A stretch of DNA of 62,041 nt, taken from an uncultured Shewanella sp. Lineage in GTDB: Bacteria; Pseudomonadota; Gammaproteobacteria; Enterobacterales; Shewanellaceae. Of the stretch, positions 51,538-60,975 are shown piece after piece. The stretch is from assembly GCF_947495455.1 (NCBI RefSeq), contig NZ_CANLZC010000023.1, forward strand, positions 1 to 62,041, in the 5' to 3' direction. Position 1 is the stretch's first letter. Every line of letters starts with the position of its first letter. Position numbers and translations under genes: made by a program. A model generated the notes under the pieces. The model was not told the origin of the DNA and made no database searches. It saw only the letters and a list, made by a program, of their open reading frames with translations.

Positions 51538-52935
51538 ATTTTTCGCCGTATTAGTCAATTCTGCAAGCAGCTATTTGAAGACAAAACAAGCACAGAAGAA
51601 GCCAAAACTGAAGGGCTTAGGCTGGATGTTGTGCCGAGAAAAGACCATAGTATTTCTCGCAGACAAATTAGCGAAAATGCTCTTAAGGTTCTGTATAGGC
51701 TACATAAATCCGGCTATAAAGCCTACTTAGTTGGCGGCGGAGTCAGAGATATTTTATTGGGACTTGCCCCCAAAGATTTTGATGTAGTCACCAATGCCAC
51801 TCCCGAAGAAATCAAACGTTTATTTCGCAATTGTCGCCTTGTGGGACGACGTTTTCGTTTAGCCCATATTGTCTTTGGGCGTGATGTCATTGAAGTGGCA
51901 ACCTTAAGGGGCCATCATGTTGATAGCGGCGAAAAAGTGTCTAAAAAGAATGCCTCAGGACGCCTACTACGTGACAATGTCTATGGCACAATTGATGAGG
52001 ATGCCGAGAGACGCGACTTTACCGTCAATGCCTTGTACTACGATATCAGTGACTTTAGCATTCGCAGTTATGGCGGTGGCTTAGAAGATCTCGCTTCTCG
52101 CACTTTAAGGTTAATTGGCGATCCACAAACCCGTTACCGTGAAGATCCGGTGCGCATGTTACGTGCTGTACGTTTTGCCACTAAGTTGGACATGCAAATC
52201 GATGCAAGAGCCGCCAAACCTATTCCCGGTTTAGCGGCTTTATTAAAAGGCATTCCTGCTGCACGTATGTATGAAGAAGTGCTTAAAATGTTCTTATCGG
52301 GTAAAGCTCAACAGAATTATAATATGATGCGTGAGTTAGGTTTATTTAGTCCTTTGTTTCCACTGATTGATGCACAGCTAAATGAAGACAAACAAGCCCC
52401 CATCTCAACGCTCATAGATCAAGTGATGAAAAATACGGATCAACGCATTAAAGAAGAAAAGCCTGTCACACCCGCTTTCTTCTATGCCGCCTTACTTTGG
52501 TATCCTCTCAGCCAACGAGCTGATGATATCGCACTTGAAAGTGGCTTAAGCACTTATGATGCCTATTACGCCGCTATGGGTGATATCATGGAGCAGCAAT
52601 GCCGATCTATTAGTATTCCAAGACGCTTTAGTAGCATCACCAAAGATATTTGGCAGCTACAACTCAGGTTTGAGCGCAATCGAGGCACACGCGCCTTTAA
52701 ATTTATGGAGCACCCTAAATTCAGAGCCGCTTATGATCTACTATTATTGCGCGCAGGGGCTGAAGGCGGCGCGATTGCCAAGCAAGCGGCTTGGTGGAAA
52801 AGCTTTGTCGAAGGCAGTGAAGAACAACGTACTGTCATTGCGCGTTCGGCCAATAAACAATCACCGCGCCGACGTCGCTCTAATCAAGGGCGCCGTCGTA
52901 AACCCACTAATCATCAAGATACACCAAGCACATGA
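51538..52935 (+). CDS. pcnB: Poly(A) polymerase I, with AUU start codon
   Basis: PcnB adds poly(A) to RNA 3' ends and so promotes decay. Nucleotidyltransferase motifs: YLVGGGVRDILLG and KDFDVVTNATPEE, then GRRFRLAHIVFG, followed by the RRDFTVNALYYD and RYREDPVRMLRAVRF blocks. A basic tail is at the C-terminus. From GTG 51631 the protein would have 434 residues. The frame and homology continue 31 codons upstream (FRRISQFCKQLFEDKT, like the E. coli N-terminus) to an ATT at 51538, preceded by AGAGGTG. There is no in-frame ATG, GTG or TTG there. The length becomes 465, equal to E. coli PcnB, which is known to start at AUU. It overlaps folK by 4 bases. Confidence 0.93.
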   Translation: MFRRISQFCKQLFEDKTSTEEAKTEGLRLDVVPRKDHSISRRQISENALKVLYRLHKSGYKAYLVGGGVRDILLGLAPKDFDVVTNATPEEIKRLFRNCRLVGRRFRLAHIVFGRDVIEVATLRGHHVDSGEKVSKKNASGRLLRDNVYGTIDEDAERRDFTVNALYYDISDFSIRSYGGGLEDLASRTLRLIGDPQTRYREDPVRMLRAVRFATKLDMQIDARAAKPIPGLAALLKGIPAARMYEEVLKMFLSGKAQQNYNMMRELGLFSPLFPLIDAQLNEDKQAPISTLIDQVMKNTDQRIKEEKPVTPAFFYAALLWYPLSQRADDIALESGLSTYDAYYAAMGDIMEQQCRSISIPRRFSSITKDIWQLQLRFERNRGTRAFKFMEHPKFRAAYDLLLLRAGAEGGAIAKQAAWWKSFVEGSEEQRTVIARSANKQSPRRRRSNQGRRRKPTNHQDTPST

Positions 52936-53432
52936 CCTTAGTTTATGTGGCATTAGGCGCCAATTTAGCCGATCCAAAGGCGCAATTAGACACAGCCTGT
53001 CAAGCCTTGTCTTTACTGTCTGAATCTGATTTTAACGTGTCATCTTATTATCGTTCAAAGCCCATGGGTGAAGTCGTGCAACCTGATTTTGTCAATGCGG
53101 TGGCGTGTTTTCATACGCACTTATCACCTATTGCCTTACTTGATGCGTTACAAGCCATTGAACACAATCAAGGACGGGTAAGACTGCAGCACTGGGGGCC
53201 AAGAACCTTAGATTTGGATATTATTCTCTATGGTGATGAGCAAATTTCAAGCCCAAGGTTAACCATTCCCCACATAGGAATGACACTAAGAAGCTTTGTC
53301 TTAATACCCCTGTTTGAGCTGGCGCCAACACTGATTTTACCTTGTGGTACACCATTAAAAAGATTTATCACATCAGCAATTGAACAAGAATTAAGTGTCA
53401 TTGAAATGCCAAGGCGCGCCTTGGCGCAATAA
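52932..53432 (+). CDS. folK: HPPK, folate biosynthesis pyrophosphokinase
   Basis: A 166-residue 2-amino-4-hydroxy-6-hydroxymethyldihydropteridine pyrophosphokinase. It transfers pyrophosphate from ATP to the pterin before DHPS. Seen: YVALGANLADP, SSYYRSKPMG, PDFVNAV and the signature GPRTLDLDIILYGD with the two Mg-binding Asp residues. ATGA overlap with pcnB shows translational coupling. Confidence 0.97.
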   Translation: MTLVYVALGANLADPKAQLDTACQALSLLSESDFNVSSYYRSKPMGEVVQPDFVNAVACFHTHLSPIALLDALQAIEHNQGRVRLQHWGPRTLDLDIILYGDEQISSPRLTIPHIGMTLRSFVLIPLFELAPTLILPCGTPLKRFITSAIEQELSVIEMPRRALAQ

Positions 53433-53462
53433 CGCAATATTCATTAGGTTTAAATAATCATT

Positions 53463-54257
53463 ATGTCAAAAATTACGGGTTCGACCTTATTAAAGTTTAA
53501 GCAAGAAGGCAAGAAATTCACTGCATTAACGGCCTACGATGCCAGCTTTGCCAGTGCTTTCGACAGCGAAGGCATTGATGTGCTCTTAGTGGGTGATTCC
53601 ATGGGAATGGTGCTTCAAGGACATTCCGATACCTTACCTGTCTCGGTTGAAGATATTGCCTACCATACTCGCTGCGTTCGCAGAGGGATAGAACGCGCGT
53701 TACTGATTGCCGACATGCCTTTTATGAGTTATGCCACTCCTGAAGAAGCCATGATGAATGCCAGCACCTTAATGAAAGCCGGCGCCAACATGGTCAAAGT
53801 GGAAGGCGGCCGTTGGTTACTGGAAACTGTCACCAAATTAACAGAGCGCGGCATTCCTGTTTGTGCTCATCTGGGTTTAACCCCGCAGTCCGTTCATGTT
53901 TTTGGCGGCTTTAAAGTACAAGGCCGTGATGCCGATAATGCTCAGCGTATTCTTGATGAAGCCAAAGCATTAGAAGCCGCTGGCGCGCAATTACTGGTTG
54001 TTGAATGTATTCCTGCCACGTTAGCCAAAACCATCACAGAAACACTCACTATACCCGTTATTGGTATAGGTGCGGGTAATGATACTGATGGTCAGATTTT
54101 AGTCATGCACGATGTACTTGGGATCTCAAGCGGTTATATCCCTCGTTTTTCTAAAAACTACCTCAAGCAAACAGGCGAAATTCGCAGCGCCATTCGTGCT
54201 TACATTGACGAAGTCGCACAAGGCACTTTTCCTAGCCCTGAGCATACTTTTAGTTAA
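53463..54257 (+). CDS. panB: Ketopantoate hydroxymethyltransferase
   Basis: 264 residues. First step of pantothenate synthesis: transfers a hydroxymethyl group from methylene-THF to ketoisovalerate. Seen: [33 protein letters not shown] (metal-binding Asp), [19 protein letters not shown] and [20 protein letters not shown]. The length matches E. coli PanB (264). Followed by panC after 80 bases that contain a short direct repeat (TTAGTTAATGATATT twice). Confidence 0.97.
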   Translation: MSKITGSTLLKFKQEGKKFTALTAYDASFASAFDSEGIDVLLVGDSMGMVLQGHSDTLPVSVEDIAYHTRCVRRGIERALLIADMPFMSYATPEEAMMNASTLMKAGANMVKVEGGRWLLETVTKLTERGIPVCAHLGLTPQSVHVFGGFKVQGRDADNAQRILDEAKALEAAGAQLLVVECIPATLAKTITETLTIPVIGIGAGNDTDGQILVMHDVLGISSGYIPRFSKNYLKQTGEIRSAIRAYIDEVAQGTFPSPEHTFS

Positions 54258-54337
54258 TGATATTAGTTAATGATATTGGGTAATTGCATAAGCAAGTTAC
54301 ATTAACCATAAATGATATTAGATAGGATCAAGCCGTT

Positions 54338-55183
54338 ATGATCACTGTTCACACTGTAAATGAAGTGAGAGCGCAAATTAAAGCTTGGCGACAAAAAGGC
54401 GAAACCGTTGCTTTAGTCATGACAATGGGTAATTTACATCAAGGCCACGTGAGCTTAGTCGAAGCTGCCGCTAAAAAAGCCGATCATGTTGTGGCCTCCA
54501 TTTTTGTCAATCCCATGCAATTTGGCAAAAATGAAGATCTAGACAGCTACCCAAGAACCTTAGCCGCCGATCAGCAGGCATTAACTAAGGCAGGTACCGC
54601 TTTACTTTTCGCCCCAAATGCAGCCACTGTGTATCCCAATGGCATGGAAGCACAAACCTACGTCGAAGTGCCTAAAATATCAGAAACCCTGTGTGGTGCA
54701 GGCCGACCAGGACACTTTCGAGGTGTGGCGACTGTGGTCTGTAAGTTCTTTAATATTATTCAGCCTGATTTCGCTTTTTTTGGTAAAAAGGACTTTCAAC
54801 AACTGTTAGTCATTAAAACTATGGTTGAAGATTTATCCTTACCCATTGAAATTATTGGTGTAGAAACCATGCGTGAAGAGTCTGGCCTCGCCATGAGTTC
54901 TCGTAATGGTTATCTAACGCCCACTGAAAAACAGCAAGCCGCCAGCATTAAACAAGTGATGGATGCCATGTCTGAGGATATTAAACAAGGCCACCACCTC
55001 AAGGAAGTCACTTTTAGGCATCAACAGACGTTAATCGATGCAGGTTTTGAGCCTGAGTATGTCGAAGTGCGCAATGCCACAAACCTTTACCCAGCAACAG
55101 ATGAGGATACTGAATTAGTCATTCTCGTGGCCGCCAAAATGGGCACCACTCGCCTTATCGATAATCTCTGTGTGAGTCGATAA
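54338..55183 (+). CDS. panC: Pantothenate synthetase
   Basis: A 281-residue enzyme that joins pantoate and beta-alanine with ATP. Seen: [14 protein letters not shown] (HIGH-type ATP motif), [44 protein letters not shown] and the KMSKS-like [14 protein letters not shown] precedes the ATG. Last gene of the folK-panB-panC run; a strong hairpin follows. Confidence 0.97.
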   Translation: MITVHTVNEVRAQIKAWRQKGETVALVMTMGNLHQGHVSLVEAAAKKADHVVASIFVNPMQFGKNEDLDSYPRTLAADQQALTKAGTALLFAPNAATVYPNGMEAQTYVEVPKISETLCGAGRPGHFRGVATVVCKFFNIIQPDFAFFGKKDFQQLLVIKTMVEDLSLPIEIIGVETMREESGLAMSSRNGYLTPTEKQQAASIKQVMDAMSEDIKQGHHLKEVTFRHQQTLIDAGFEPEYVEVRNATNLYPATDEDTELVILVAAKMGTTRLIDNLCVSR

Positions 55184-55228
55184 CCACACGCTCTCATCTC
55201 GTTTAAAACTCTCATCTCGTTTAAAAAT

Positions 55229-55261
55229 AGTATAATGGGCTAAACATTAGCCCATTATACT
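55229..55261 (+). terminator. Long hairpin after panC
   Basis: AGTATAATGGGCTAA and its exact complement form a 15-bp stem with a 3-base loop. There is no T-tract on the plus strand (TCCCC follows). It is preceded by a doubled CTCTCATCTCGTTTAAA. It is likely to stop or protect the panC transcript. Confidence 0.65.
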
Positions 55262-55333
55262 CCCCTCTAGCGGTGCTTTTTAAAACTAAACCACGTAAAA
55301 TAAGGTCATGACTCTCTCTATTGGCCTTTCAAT

Positions 55334-55984
55334 ATGAAACTCTTTCTCTTTGATCATTGTCCTTATTGCGTTAAAGCTATGATGATAGTGGGTTACCAGC
55401 AATTGGATGTTGAATATGTCTTTTTGCAAAATCATGACGTTCAAGCTCGCATTGAAAAAGTCGGCGCTAATTTAGTGCCGATTTTACAAAAAACCGATGG
55501 TAGCTATATGGCCGAAAGCTTAGACATAGTCAACTACCTTGATGGCGTCAGCGGTAAACCTATGCTTGACGCTGCGTGTTTGCAGACTGTGATTGATGAA
55601 TGGCTCACAAAAACAAAACAATTATGCTCTGCCTTAATGTACCCTCGTTGGCTAAAAATCCCCCTTCCAGAATTTCAGTGTGATGAGGCAAGAGATTGGT
55701 TTACAGGGAAGAAAACCCAGACACTGGGAATGGATTTTGAAATGGCTTATCACAATACGGCTGAATACTTAAGCCAACTAGATTCACAACTTAAAAAGAT
55801 TGACTGGCTGATCTTGCCATCAGAGCGAAACGATCGCATTAGCTATGATGATATCAATATTTTCCCAACATTGAGAAACCTCACTGTGATTAAAGGTATT
55901 AAGTTTCCAACAATCATACGTCAATATATTGAAGAAATATCGACTATGACAGGCATACATTTGTTTGATGACGTTGCCGTTTAA
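55334..55984 (+). CDS. grxB: Glutaredoxin 2
   Basis: A 216-residue GST-like glutaredoxin (E. coli Grx2 has 215). The active site is DHCPYCVKAMM at residues 7-17, with the CPYC pair. VPIL and SYMAESLDIVNYLD are the glutathione-binding elements. The helical C-terminal domain is complete. It reduces disulfides with glutathione. Single gene; converges with the hydrolase gene. Confidence 0.93.
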   Translation: MKLFLFDHCPYCVKAMMIVGYQQLDVEYVFLQNHDVQARIEKVGANLVPILQKTDGSYMAESLDIVNYLDGVSGKPMLDAACLQTVIDEWLTKTKQLCSALMYPRWLKIPLPEFQCDEARDWFTGKKTQTLGMDFEMAYHNTAEYLSQLDSQLKKIDWLILPSERNDRISYDDINIFPTLRNLTVIKGIKFPTIIRQYIEEISTMTGIHLFDDVAV

Positions 55985-55997
55985 TCGCTAAATCAAT

Positions 55998-56032
55998 AAG
56001 CAGCCCATTCAGTATGGCTGCTTTTGTTTTTT
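55998..56032 (+). terminator. Terminator between convergent grxB and hydrolase genes
   Basis: AAGCAGCC and GGCTGCTT form an 8-bp stem with a 10-base loop, then TTGTTTTTT on the plus strand. It lies 15 bases after grxB and may also serve the hydrolase gene. Confidence 0.85.
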
Positions 56033-56045
56033 ATTGACGATACGG

Positions 56046-56900
56046 TTAATCCGCTTTTATAAATTCATCCACTAACCGATTAAACTTATCGGCTCCCTCA
56101 ATAAACATAAAGTGCTTTCCACCTTCTTCTTCCTCAAAAATGGCCAATTTAGACCCTTTAATTTGCTTATGTATCCACTCTTGAGAACTCACTGAGGTGG
56201 GACTCGCTCGCCCCGCGACAATCAATGTTGGCACAGTAATACGTAAAATGACATCTCGCCAATCTTGATGGAAATGATTATAGAGCAGCTCAGCTGCGTA
56301 TTTTCCCGGAAAATGATAGCTATTTTTAATCAACCATTGTTTTTCTTTCTCTGACATTTTGTTGGAAATTTCATGATTCAATAACATGGCCTTATAATTA
56401 TTGCCTTTATTGCCATACACAGTATTGTAAATTTGCATTGCAGAATCAGGATCCACTAAAGGACCATAGTCGGCAATTTGCTGTGGGCTCCATTCGGGGT
56501 TGCAGACCAAAGCAGCCACTCTTTCAATCAAAACAAGTTTATTGATTTTACTTGCTCCAAATAAATCCCAATAACACAAGATCACCGCAGAGCCTAAATC
56601 ATGGCCTAACAACACCACATTATCTAACGATAGATGCATTAATAGCTCGTCCACGTCTTTCGCTAATCGATAGACTTTATAGCCATATTCTGCGATTTCT
56701 GAATGCCCATGCCCTCTCATATCCAGTGCAATCGTTCGATAATGCTGACTGAAAAATGCCATTTGATGATGATACTGTTCCACAGACTGAGACCAGCCAG
56801 GCAACATCACAATAGCCTCACCTTCACCTTTATCCAGATAATGCAATTTAACGCCATCACTGGTATGAAAGTAATAGCTGTCTTTATTTGTTAAGACCAT
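56046..56900 (-). CDS. Alpha/beta-hydrolase, epoxide hydrolase/dehalogenase type
   Basis: 284 residues. Typical fold: VMLPGWSQS (oxyanion region), ALDMRGHGHSE, and a nucleophile elbow VVLLGHDLGSAVI. The elbow has Asp instead of Ser, as in epoxide hydrolases and haloalkane dehalogenases. VPTLIVAGRASP and GGKHFMFIE hold the acid and the His. Substrate unknown. ATG 56900 is preferred (AAGGAAA before it); an upstream TTG at 56948 would add 16 residues with no binding site. Confidence 0.85.
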   Translation of the reverse strand: MVLTNKDSYYFHTSDGVKLHYLDKGEGEAIVMLPGWSQSVEQYHHQMAFFSQHYRTIALDMRGHGHSEIAEYGYKVYRLAKDVDELLMHLSLDNVVLLGHDLGSAVILCYWDLFGASKINKLVLIERVAALVCNPEWSPQQIADYGPLVDPDSAMQIYNTVYGNKGNNYKAMLLNHEISNKMSEKEKQWLIKNSYHFPGKYAAELLYNHFHQDWRDVILRITVPTLIVAGRASPTSVSSQEWIHKQIKGSKLAIFEEEEGGKHFMFIEGADKFNRLVDEFIKAD

Positions 56901-57535
56901 TGACGCTTTCCTTAGGAAGCAAAGTCCTTTCACATCACCTTGCCTCAATTTTCTTTGATAAAAACAAAAACGACCAACTTATTATTCTCATTCAGTCACC
57001 ATAAACTCAAAGCAACAAAAAAGGTCATTTTGAAGCCTTAACTTTAGGGGAAAAACTTTCACTACACTTAATATAGCTAAATCAATATAAAATGATAGCC
57101 TCAGAGCGATCAGTTGAGCGACAATTTGAGGCGCATTTATGCTGTAATGGTGGTTCCCTTTCAAATGAATGCAACGCTGAAGTGGAATGTCTGAGAAGCT
57201 CACTTTGTGCGGGTTTCAACATACTTTATGCTACGTTAGCTGCTTTCGATATACGACTTCATGGATGAAGGAGGTAGGGCGACGTTTGAACCCAAGCCGA
57301 GAACAACTATTAGCTTCAATCATCTGCGACCACCATGGATGGTGGGACTGTCTGTTAATGCAGGAGCAATTAACGACCTTGCCTACAGCATGTTGAATTC
57401 CCGCTGAAAGATCACTTATATAATGGAATTGGTATAAAAACTCTACTCCCTCATACTCTGCAGGTATTAAACGTAAGCCAATGGCAGCGCTTACCTTCTT
57501 TTTCTTGCATTTTGTCAAAACTCAATCATTAATTA
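56901..57535. other. Gene-poor stretch
   Basis: About 630 bases between the divergent hydrolase and SET genes. Open frames on both strands are short (under 100 codons) and mutually overlapping. They lack ribosome binding sites and recognisable protein features. A few inverted segments such as CCACCATGGATGGTGG (57330-57345) are present. I see no reliable gene. Confidence 0.5.
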
Positions 57536-58339
57536 ATGCAGAGCCTTTCAACATTCTGCCTTAATATGGTCCAAGCCAATACCACTGCTGTTAGCTCCTC
57601 TTCAACCTATGACCATGCATTATTTAATTGGGCTCAGCAACATCATATGCAAATCGCAAAGGTAGAAATAGCCGTTAACGCATTGGGCATTAGAGGCTTA
57701 TTTGCCATTCACCCATTAAAGAAAGGCCAAGTGTTAGCTAATATACCTTGGCATTGCATCATACACACAGAGCAAGTTAGAGAATCGAATGAAATTAATG
57801 GATTACTTCAAGGTGAAATAGACACCTTATCAGATCATGAGCTGATCGCCCTATTTATGCTTTGTCAGGCCACTCAAGCGCAGTGTCACTGGCAAGCTTA
57901 TTACAATTCATTGCCTCAGGATCTCAGCCAGCATCCTCTTTTTTTTACTGAAAGCGACTTAGCACAGATCACCAACACACGCATTTTATCTATCCTCAAG
58001 AAGCGTTGGCGATTTTTAACTCAATCCTATGAACGCTTGTTACCTATATTACAAACCATCCCCAATGCTCACTTAATGGCCTATATAAAAACTCGAACGC
58101 TGATCAACACCCGTTGTTTCACGGTAGAAAGGTTCGGGGAGAAACAAGCTGCCATGATCCCCATTATGGAGATGATGAATCATAATGAGGATCCCAGCTG
58201 CCATTGGAGCAGTGATGAAAAAGGTGTGTATTTTACCCTGCTCAAAGATGTCAATGCAGGCGAAGAACTGACAGATAATTACGGTAAAAAAAGCAAGGAA
58301 CGATACTTTGCCAATTACGGATTTTACCCACAAAGATAA
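57536..58339 (+). CDS. SET-domain protein, SETD3/Rubisco-LSMT-like
   Basis: The 267 residues read like the catalytic SET core of the eukaryotic SETD/Rubisco methyltransferase type. GIRGLFAIHPLKKGQVLANIPW (SET-N) is at about 52-73, then a helical insert, PIMEMMNHNEDPSCHW (the N-H motif) at about 206-221, and GEELTDNYGKKSKERYFANYGF (about 243-264, with the end-motif Tyr). It should be a SAM-dependent protein lysine or histidine methyltransferase; the target is unknown. It ends right after the SET motif and lacks the Rubisco-binding C-terminal domain. No good ribosome binding site precedes ATG 57536 or ATG 57566, so the start is uncertain. Confidence 0.82.
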   Translation: MQSLSTFCLNMVQANTTAVSSSSTYDHALFNWAQQHHMQIAKVEIAVNALGIRGLFAIHPLKKGQVLANIPWHCIIHTEQVRESNEINGLLQGEIDTLSDHELIALFMLCQATQAQCHWQAYYNSLPQDLSQHPLFFTESDLAQITNTRILSILKKRWRFLTQSYERLLPILQTIPNAHLMAYIKTRTLINTRCFTVERFGEKQAAMIPIMEMMNHNEDPSCHWSSDEKGVYFTLLKDVNAGEELTDNYGKKSKERYFANYGFYPQR

Positions 58340-58351
58340 AAGGAGCAAACC

Positions 58352-58895
58352 ATGACAACAGCCTCAGTTCTCTTATTAACTGCCAGTCTAGCTCTACTCG
58401 TACCGACAAGCAGTCATGCCGAAAACCAGCCAGGATTTAATAAAAAACTCAAAATAGAGCAACATAAAAACTGGTTAGCCGTACTCAATGCTAATGAAGG
58501 GAAATTGACGCCCACTCAAACAGAAAATGAGTACCGGCTCACCTTAACTCACTTCAATGACCATACTATTTTATTTACAGATAGGCCTTACAGAGAAACT
58601 AGGCTCATTACCACAAACGCCTTTATCACCCACTTTAAACAAGCCTTTTCTGACTCCTCCCAATGCAGCGCTCGTCTATGATAAAGCTCAACAAGGCGAT
58701 CACGAGCAGAACTCAACGTTCGTCGTTATATTGAACAGGGCAAAATGGATCGATGAGCATACCATTGAATTTACGATCACCTATCAGGGACCCACACCTG
58801 CACTTCCCTTAGGCAAAATTCAAGAGGTGCATATCTTTATAGATGATATTCGTGACATGGGCGAAGATGAACATTTAGATGATATGAAAATATGA
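58352..58895 (+). pseudogene. Exported protein gene broken by a frameshift
   Basis: The first frame (58352-58681) has AAAGGAG before its ATG and a signal peptide ending in SSHA, then runs to NAFITHFKQAF before going out of frame. The second frame carries on from about 58640 as LTPPNAALVYDKAQQGDHEQ, then WIDEHTIEFTITYQGP, to a stop at 58895. Joined, they make one protein of about 180 residues. A single-base change near 58638-58655 would restore it. Either a real mutation or a sequencing error. I do not recognise the family. It starts 12 bases after the SET gene. Confidence 0.7.
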
Positions 58896-59126
58896 GCATG
58901 ACAATGGTATGAGGTTATGAGCCTAGTCAATTATAAGCGACATTGTCAAACGTGAGCTAGCAATGACAACGACTTATTTATCAATAGGCTGAACACTATA
59001 AGTAACAAGATTAACGTTTCATTTTTATTGGTATATACGAAGCGTCGCATTATATCGTTATCATAATAAACTTTAAGTAAAATAAAGGCATCAAATAAAA
59101 AGCTGCTCCCTCATACACCATGGCGA

Positions 59127-60173
59127 TTATTGCAGCTGTTCACTCAATAAGCTGGCAATTTCTTTTTGTTGCTCCACAGACACACTCTTTTTTTGTATTG
59201 CTTGTAATGCGATTTTATACGCCACATCTAAAGCTGCCTGTTTATCCGCTTTAATATCGGGCACGACCCCCACGCCTTCCCAGTTCTTATGCGTTACAGG
59301 ATTAACGGCTTTCGCGATAGGAATAGCCGCAATAAAACCATCACCGAGATCAAAGCGTTGCCAAGGATTCGCTCCACCCTTACTGGTTTCACCGATCAAG
59401 GTGGCCCGTTTGAGCACTTGCAGATTATAAGCAAACTCTTCGGCAGCAGAAAACGTGTCTTCATCGATAATGACATAGACAGGCGTATTAATGTGTTTAT
59501 CCCCCTTGATATCATCGAAAGTCCAATACTCAGCCGTACTGTCTGTTTGCTTCCAGTAAATATCATTTAAGTGCACTTTTTCAGCAAATAAATAACTACT
59601 GAGAAAACGCACCATATCGACACTGCCACCGCCATTATTTCTCACATCAAAAATAATCGCATCGGTATCGCTTATCAGTGACATCACCGCCTCGGCTCGC
59701 GTTCTTGACTCAGGGTAAATATTGTCCATTCCCCATAAATCAATATAGCCCACGTTCCCCTCAAGAATTTCAACACGATTAAAGCCTGAATTTTTTCTCG
59801 CAAGCTTAACAAACCAATCTTCATAAGTGGGCTTATCCGTTTTATTATTCGAGTCGCTCCACCATAAGGAAAAATGCGGATCATATGCCTGTAACGTCGT
59901 TTTCAGCTGAATCGCAATGTCTTCAGGCTCACTGGCCCCATTAAATGATGCCGTCATTTGTAAGGTATCAAGTGATTTGAGAATGGCAGGTACCGCTTCG
60001 TGCATCACATATTGGCTCGAAAGCTGCTCTCGCAAATTGTCGACTAACTGCTTTTTTTGTGTATCTTCCATTTTCGCCGCCAACACCAATGGCGTGAATA
60101 AACTCAACCCCAAACCAACGATTAACCCGCGCTTTAATATTGCCGTTAACTGGCTCTTTGTTATGATCCTCAT
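59127..60173 (-). CDS. S41-family peptidase, exported
   Basis: 348 residues. A signal peptide (LIVGLGLSLFTPLVLA) is followed by an N-terminal helical part and the tail-protease/IRBP-like core. NVGYIDLWGMDNI, DAIIFDVRNNGGGSVDMVRFLSSYL, then PVYVIIDEDTFSAAEEFAYNLQ (catalytic Ser in TFSAAE), and LIGETSKGGANP (region of the catalytic Lys or its substitute). There is no PDZ domain, so it is more like the interphotoreceptor-retinoid-binding/tricorn-type branch than CtpA. It acts in the periplasm on an unknown substrate. AAAAAAGGAA precedes the ATG. Confidence 0.85.
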   Translation of the reverse strand: MRIITKSQLTAILKRGLIVGLGLSLFTPLVLAAKMEDTQKKQLVDNLREQLSSQYVMHEAVPAILKSLDTLQMTASFNGASEPEDIAIQLKTTLQAYDPHFSLWWSDSNNKTDKPTYEDWFVKLARKNSGFNRVEILEGNVGYIDLWGMDNIYPESRTRAEAVMSLISDTDAIIFDVRNNGGGSVDMVRFLSSYLFAEKVHLNDIYWKQTDSTAEYWTFDDIKGDKHINTPVYVIIDEDTFSAAEEFAYNLQVLKRATLIGETSKGGANPWQRFDLGDGFIAAIPIAKAVNPVTHKNWEGVGVVPDIKADKQAALDVAYKIALQAIQKKSVSVEQQKEIASLLSEQLQ

Positions 60174-60354
60174 AATATTCCTTTTTTGGTGATATCCTCA
60201 GTCATATCCTCTCACACACAACTGGATTTTAATTAACAAAATTGTAACAACATAATGCTGAGGTATTTTATTCCTATTGATTTAACAGCAAGCAATATAA
60301 AAATGTTAACCTAAAGGACAAATGAAATCGCCCAACCTATTCAGTGGAGTCAAT

Positions 60355-60831
60355 ATGCGATATTTACACACTATGGTGCGTGTTAAAGACTTAACGCAAT
60401 CACTGGCCTTTTATTGTGATCAATTAGGATTAATTGAAGTGCGCAGAGTAGATAATGAACAAGGCCGTTTTACACTGGTCTTTCTGGCTGCACCTGATGA
60501 TAGAGAACAAGCAACAAGCACTCAAGCCCCCTTGATTGAATTGACCTATAACTGGCACAGTGACAATAGCAATGGGAATAATAGTGAAAATAAGAGTGAA
60601 AGCTATAGCAGCGGACGTAACTTTGGCCATCTGGCTTTTTGTGTCGACAATATCTTTGAAACTTGTCAAACATTACTTGATAATGGCGTCACCATTAACC
60701 GCCCTCCGCGAGATGGCCATATGGCCTTTATTCAATCACCAGATGGGATTTCCATTGAACTGCTGCAAAAAGGTAATGCGCTGCCAGCCTGTGAACCTTG
60801 GCAATCAATGGGTAATACGGGCAGCTGGTAA
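60355..60831 (+). CDS. Glyoxalase/VOC-family protein (lactoylglutathione lyase-like)
   Basis: 158 residues. [26 protein letters not shown] and PLIELTYNW follow the glyoxalase I pattern, with His5 and the Glu of IELTYNW as metal ligands. [10 protein letters not shown] and [11 protein letters not shown] supply the second pair. Between them, a 20-residue Asn/Ser-rich insert replaces the usual short loop. It probably isomerises a glutathione hemithioacetal such as that of methylglyoxal. ATG 60355 has GGAG before it and gives the standard start; a frame from 60322 adds 11 residues. Confidence 0.85.
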   Translation: MRYLHTMVRVKDLTQSLAFYCDQLGLIEVRRVDNEQGRFTLVFLAAPDDREQATSTQAPLIELTYNWHSDNSNGNNSENKSESYSSGRNFGHLAFCVDNIFETCQTLLDNGVTINRPPRDGHMAFIQSPDGISIELLQKGNALPACEPWQSMGNTGSW

Positions 60832-60975
60832 GCTTAAACACATCATCCTACTAGAGCCTTTGTCACACTCACAATGACTCACTGAGTTCGTTTTGATAAA
60901 AAATCACGAGAAAAGAAAGGCCCTTAAACAGTATGTGATTAAGGACACTAAAGGTTAAAAGAAAAAAGTTATTAT

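Noticed and set aside
57187..57518. Opposed frames of 70-95 codons in the gap before the SET gene
   Set aside because: They overlap each other on both strands and have no ribosome binding site or recognisable feature.
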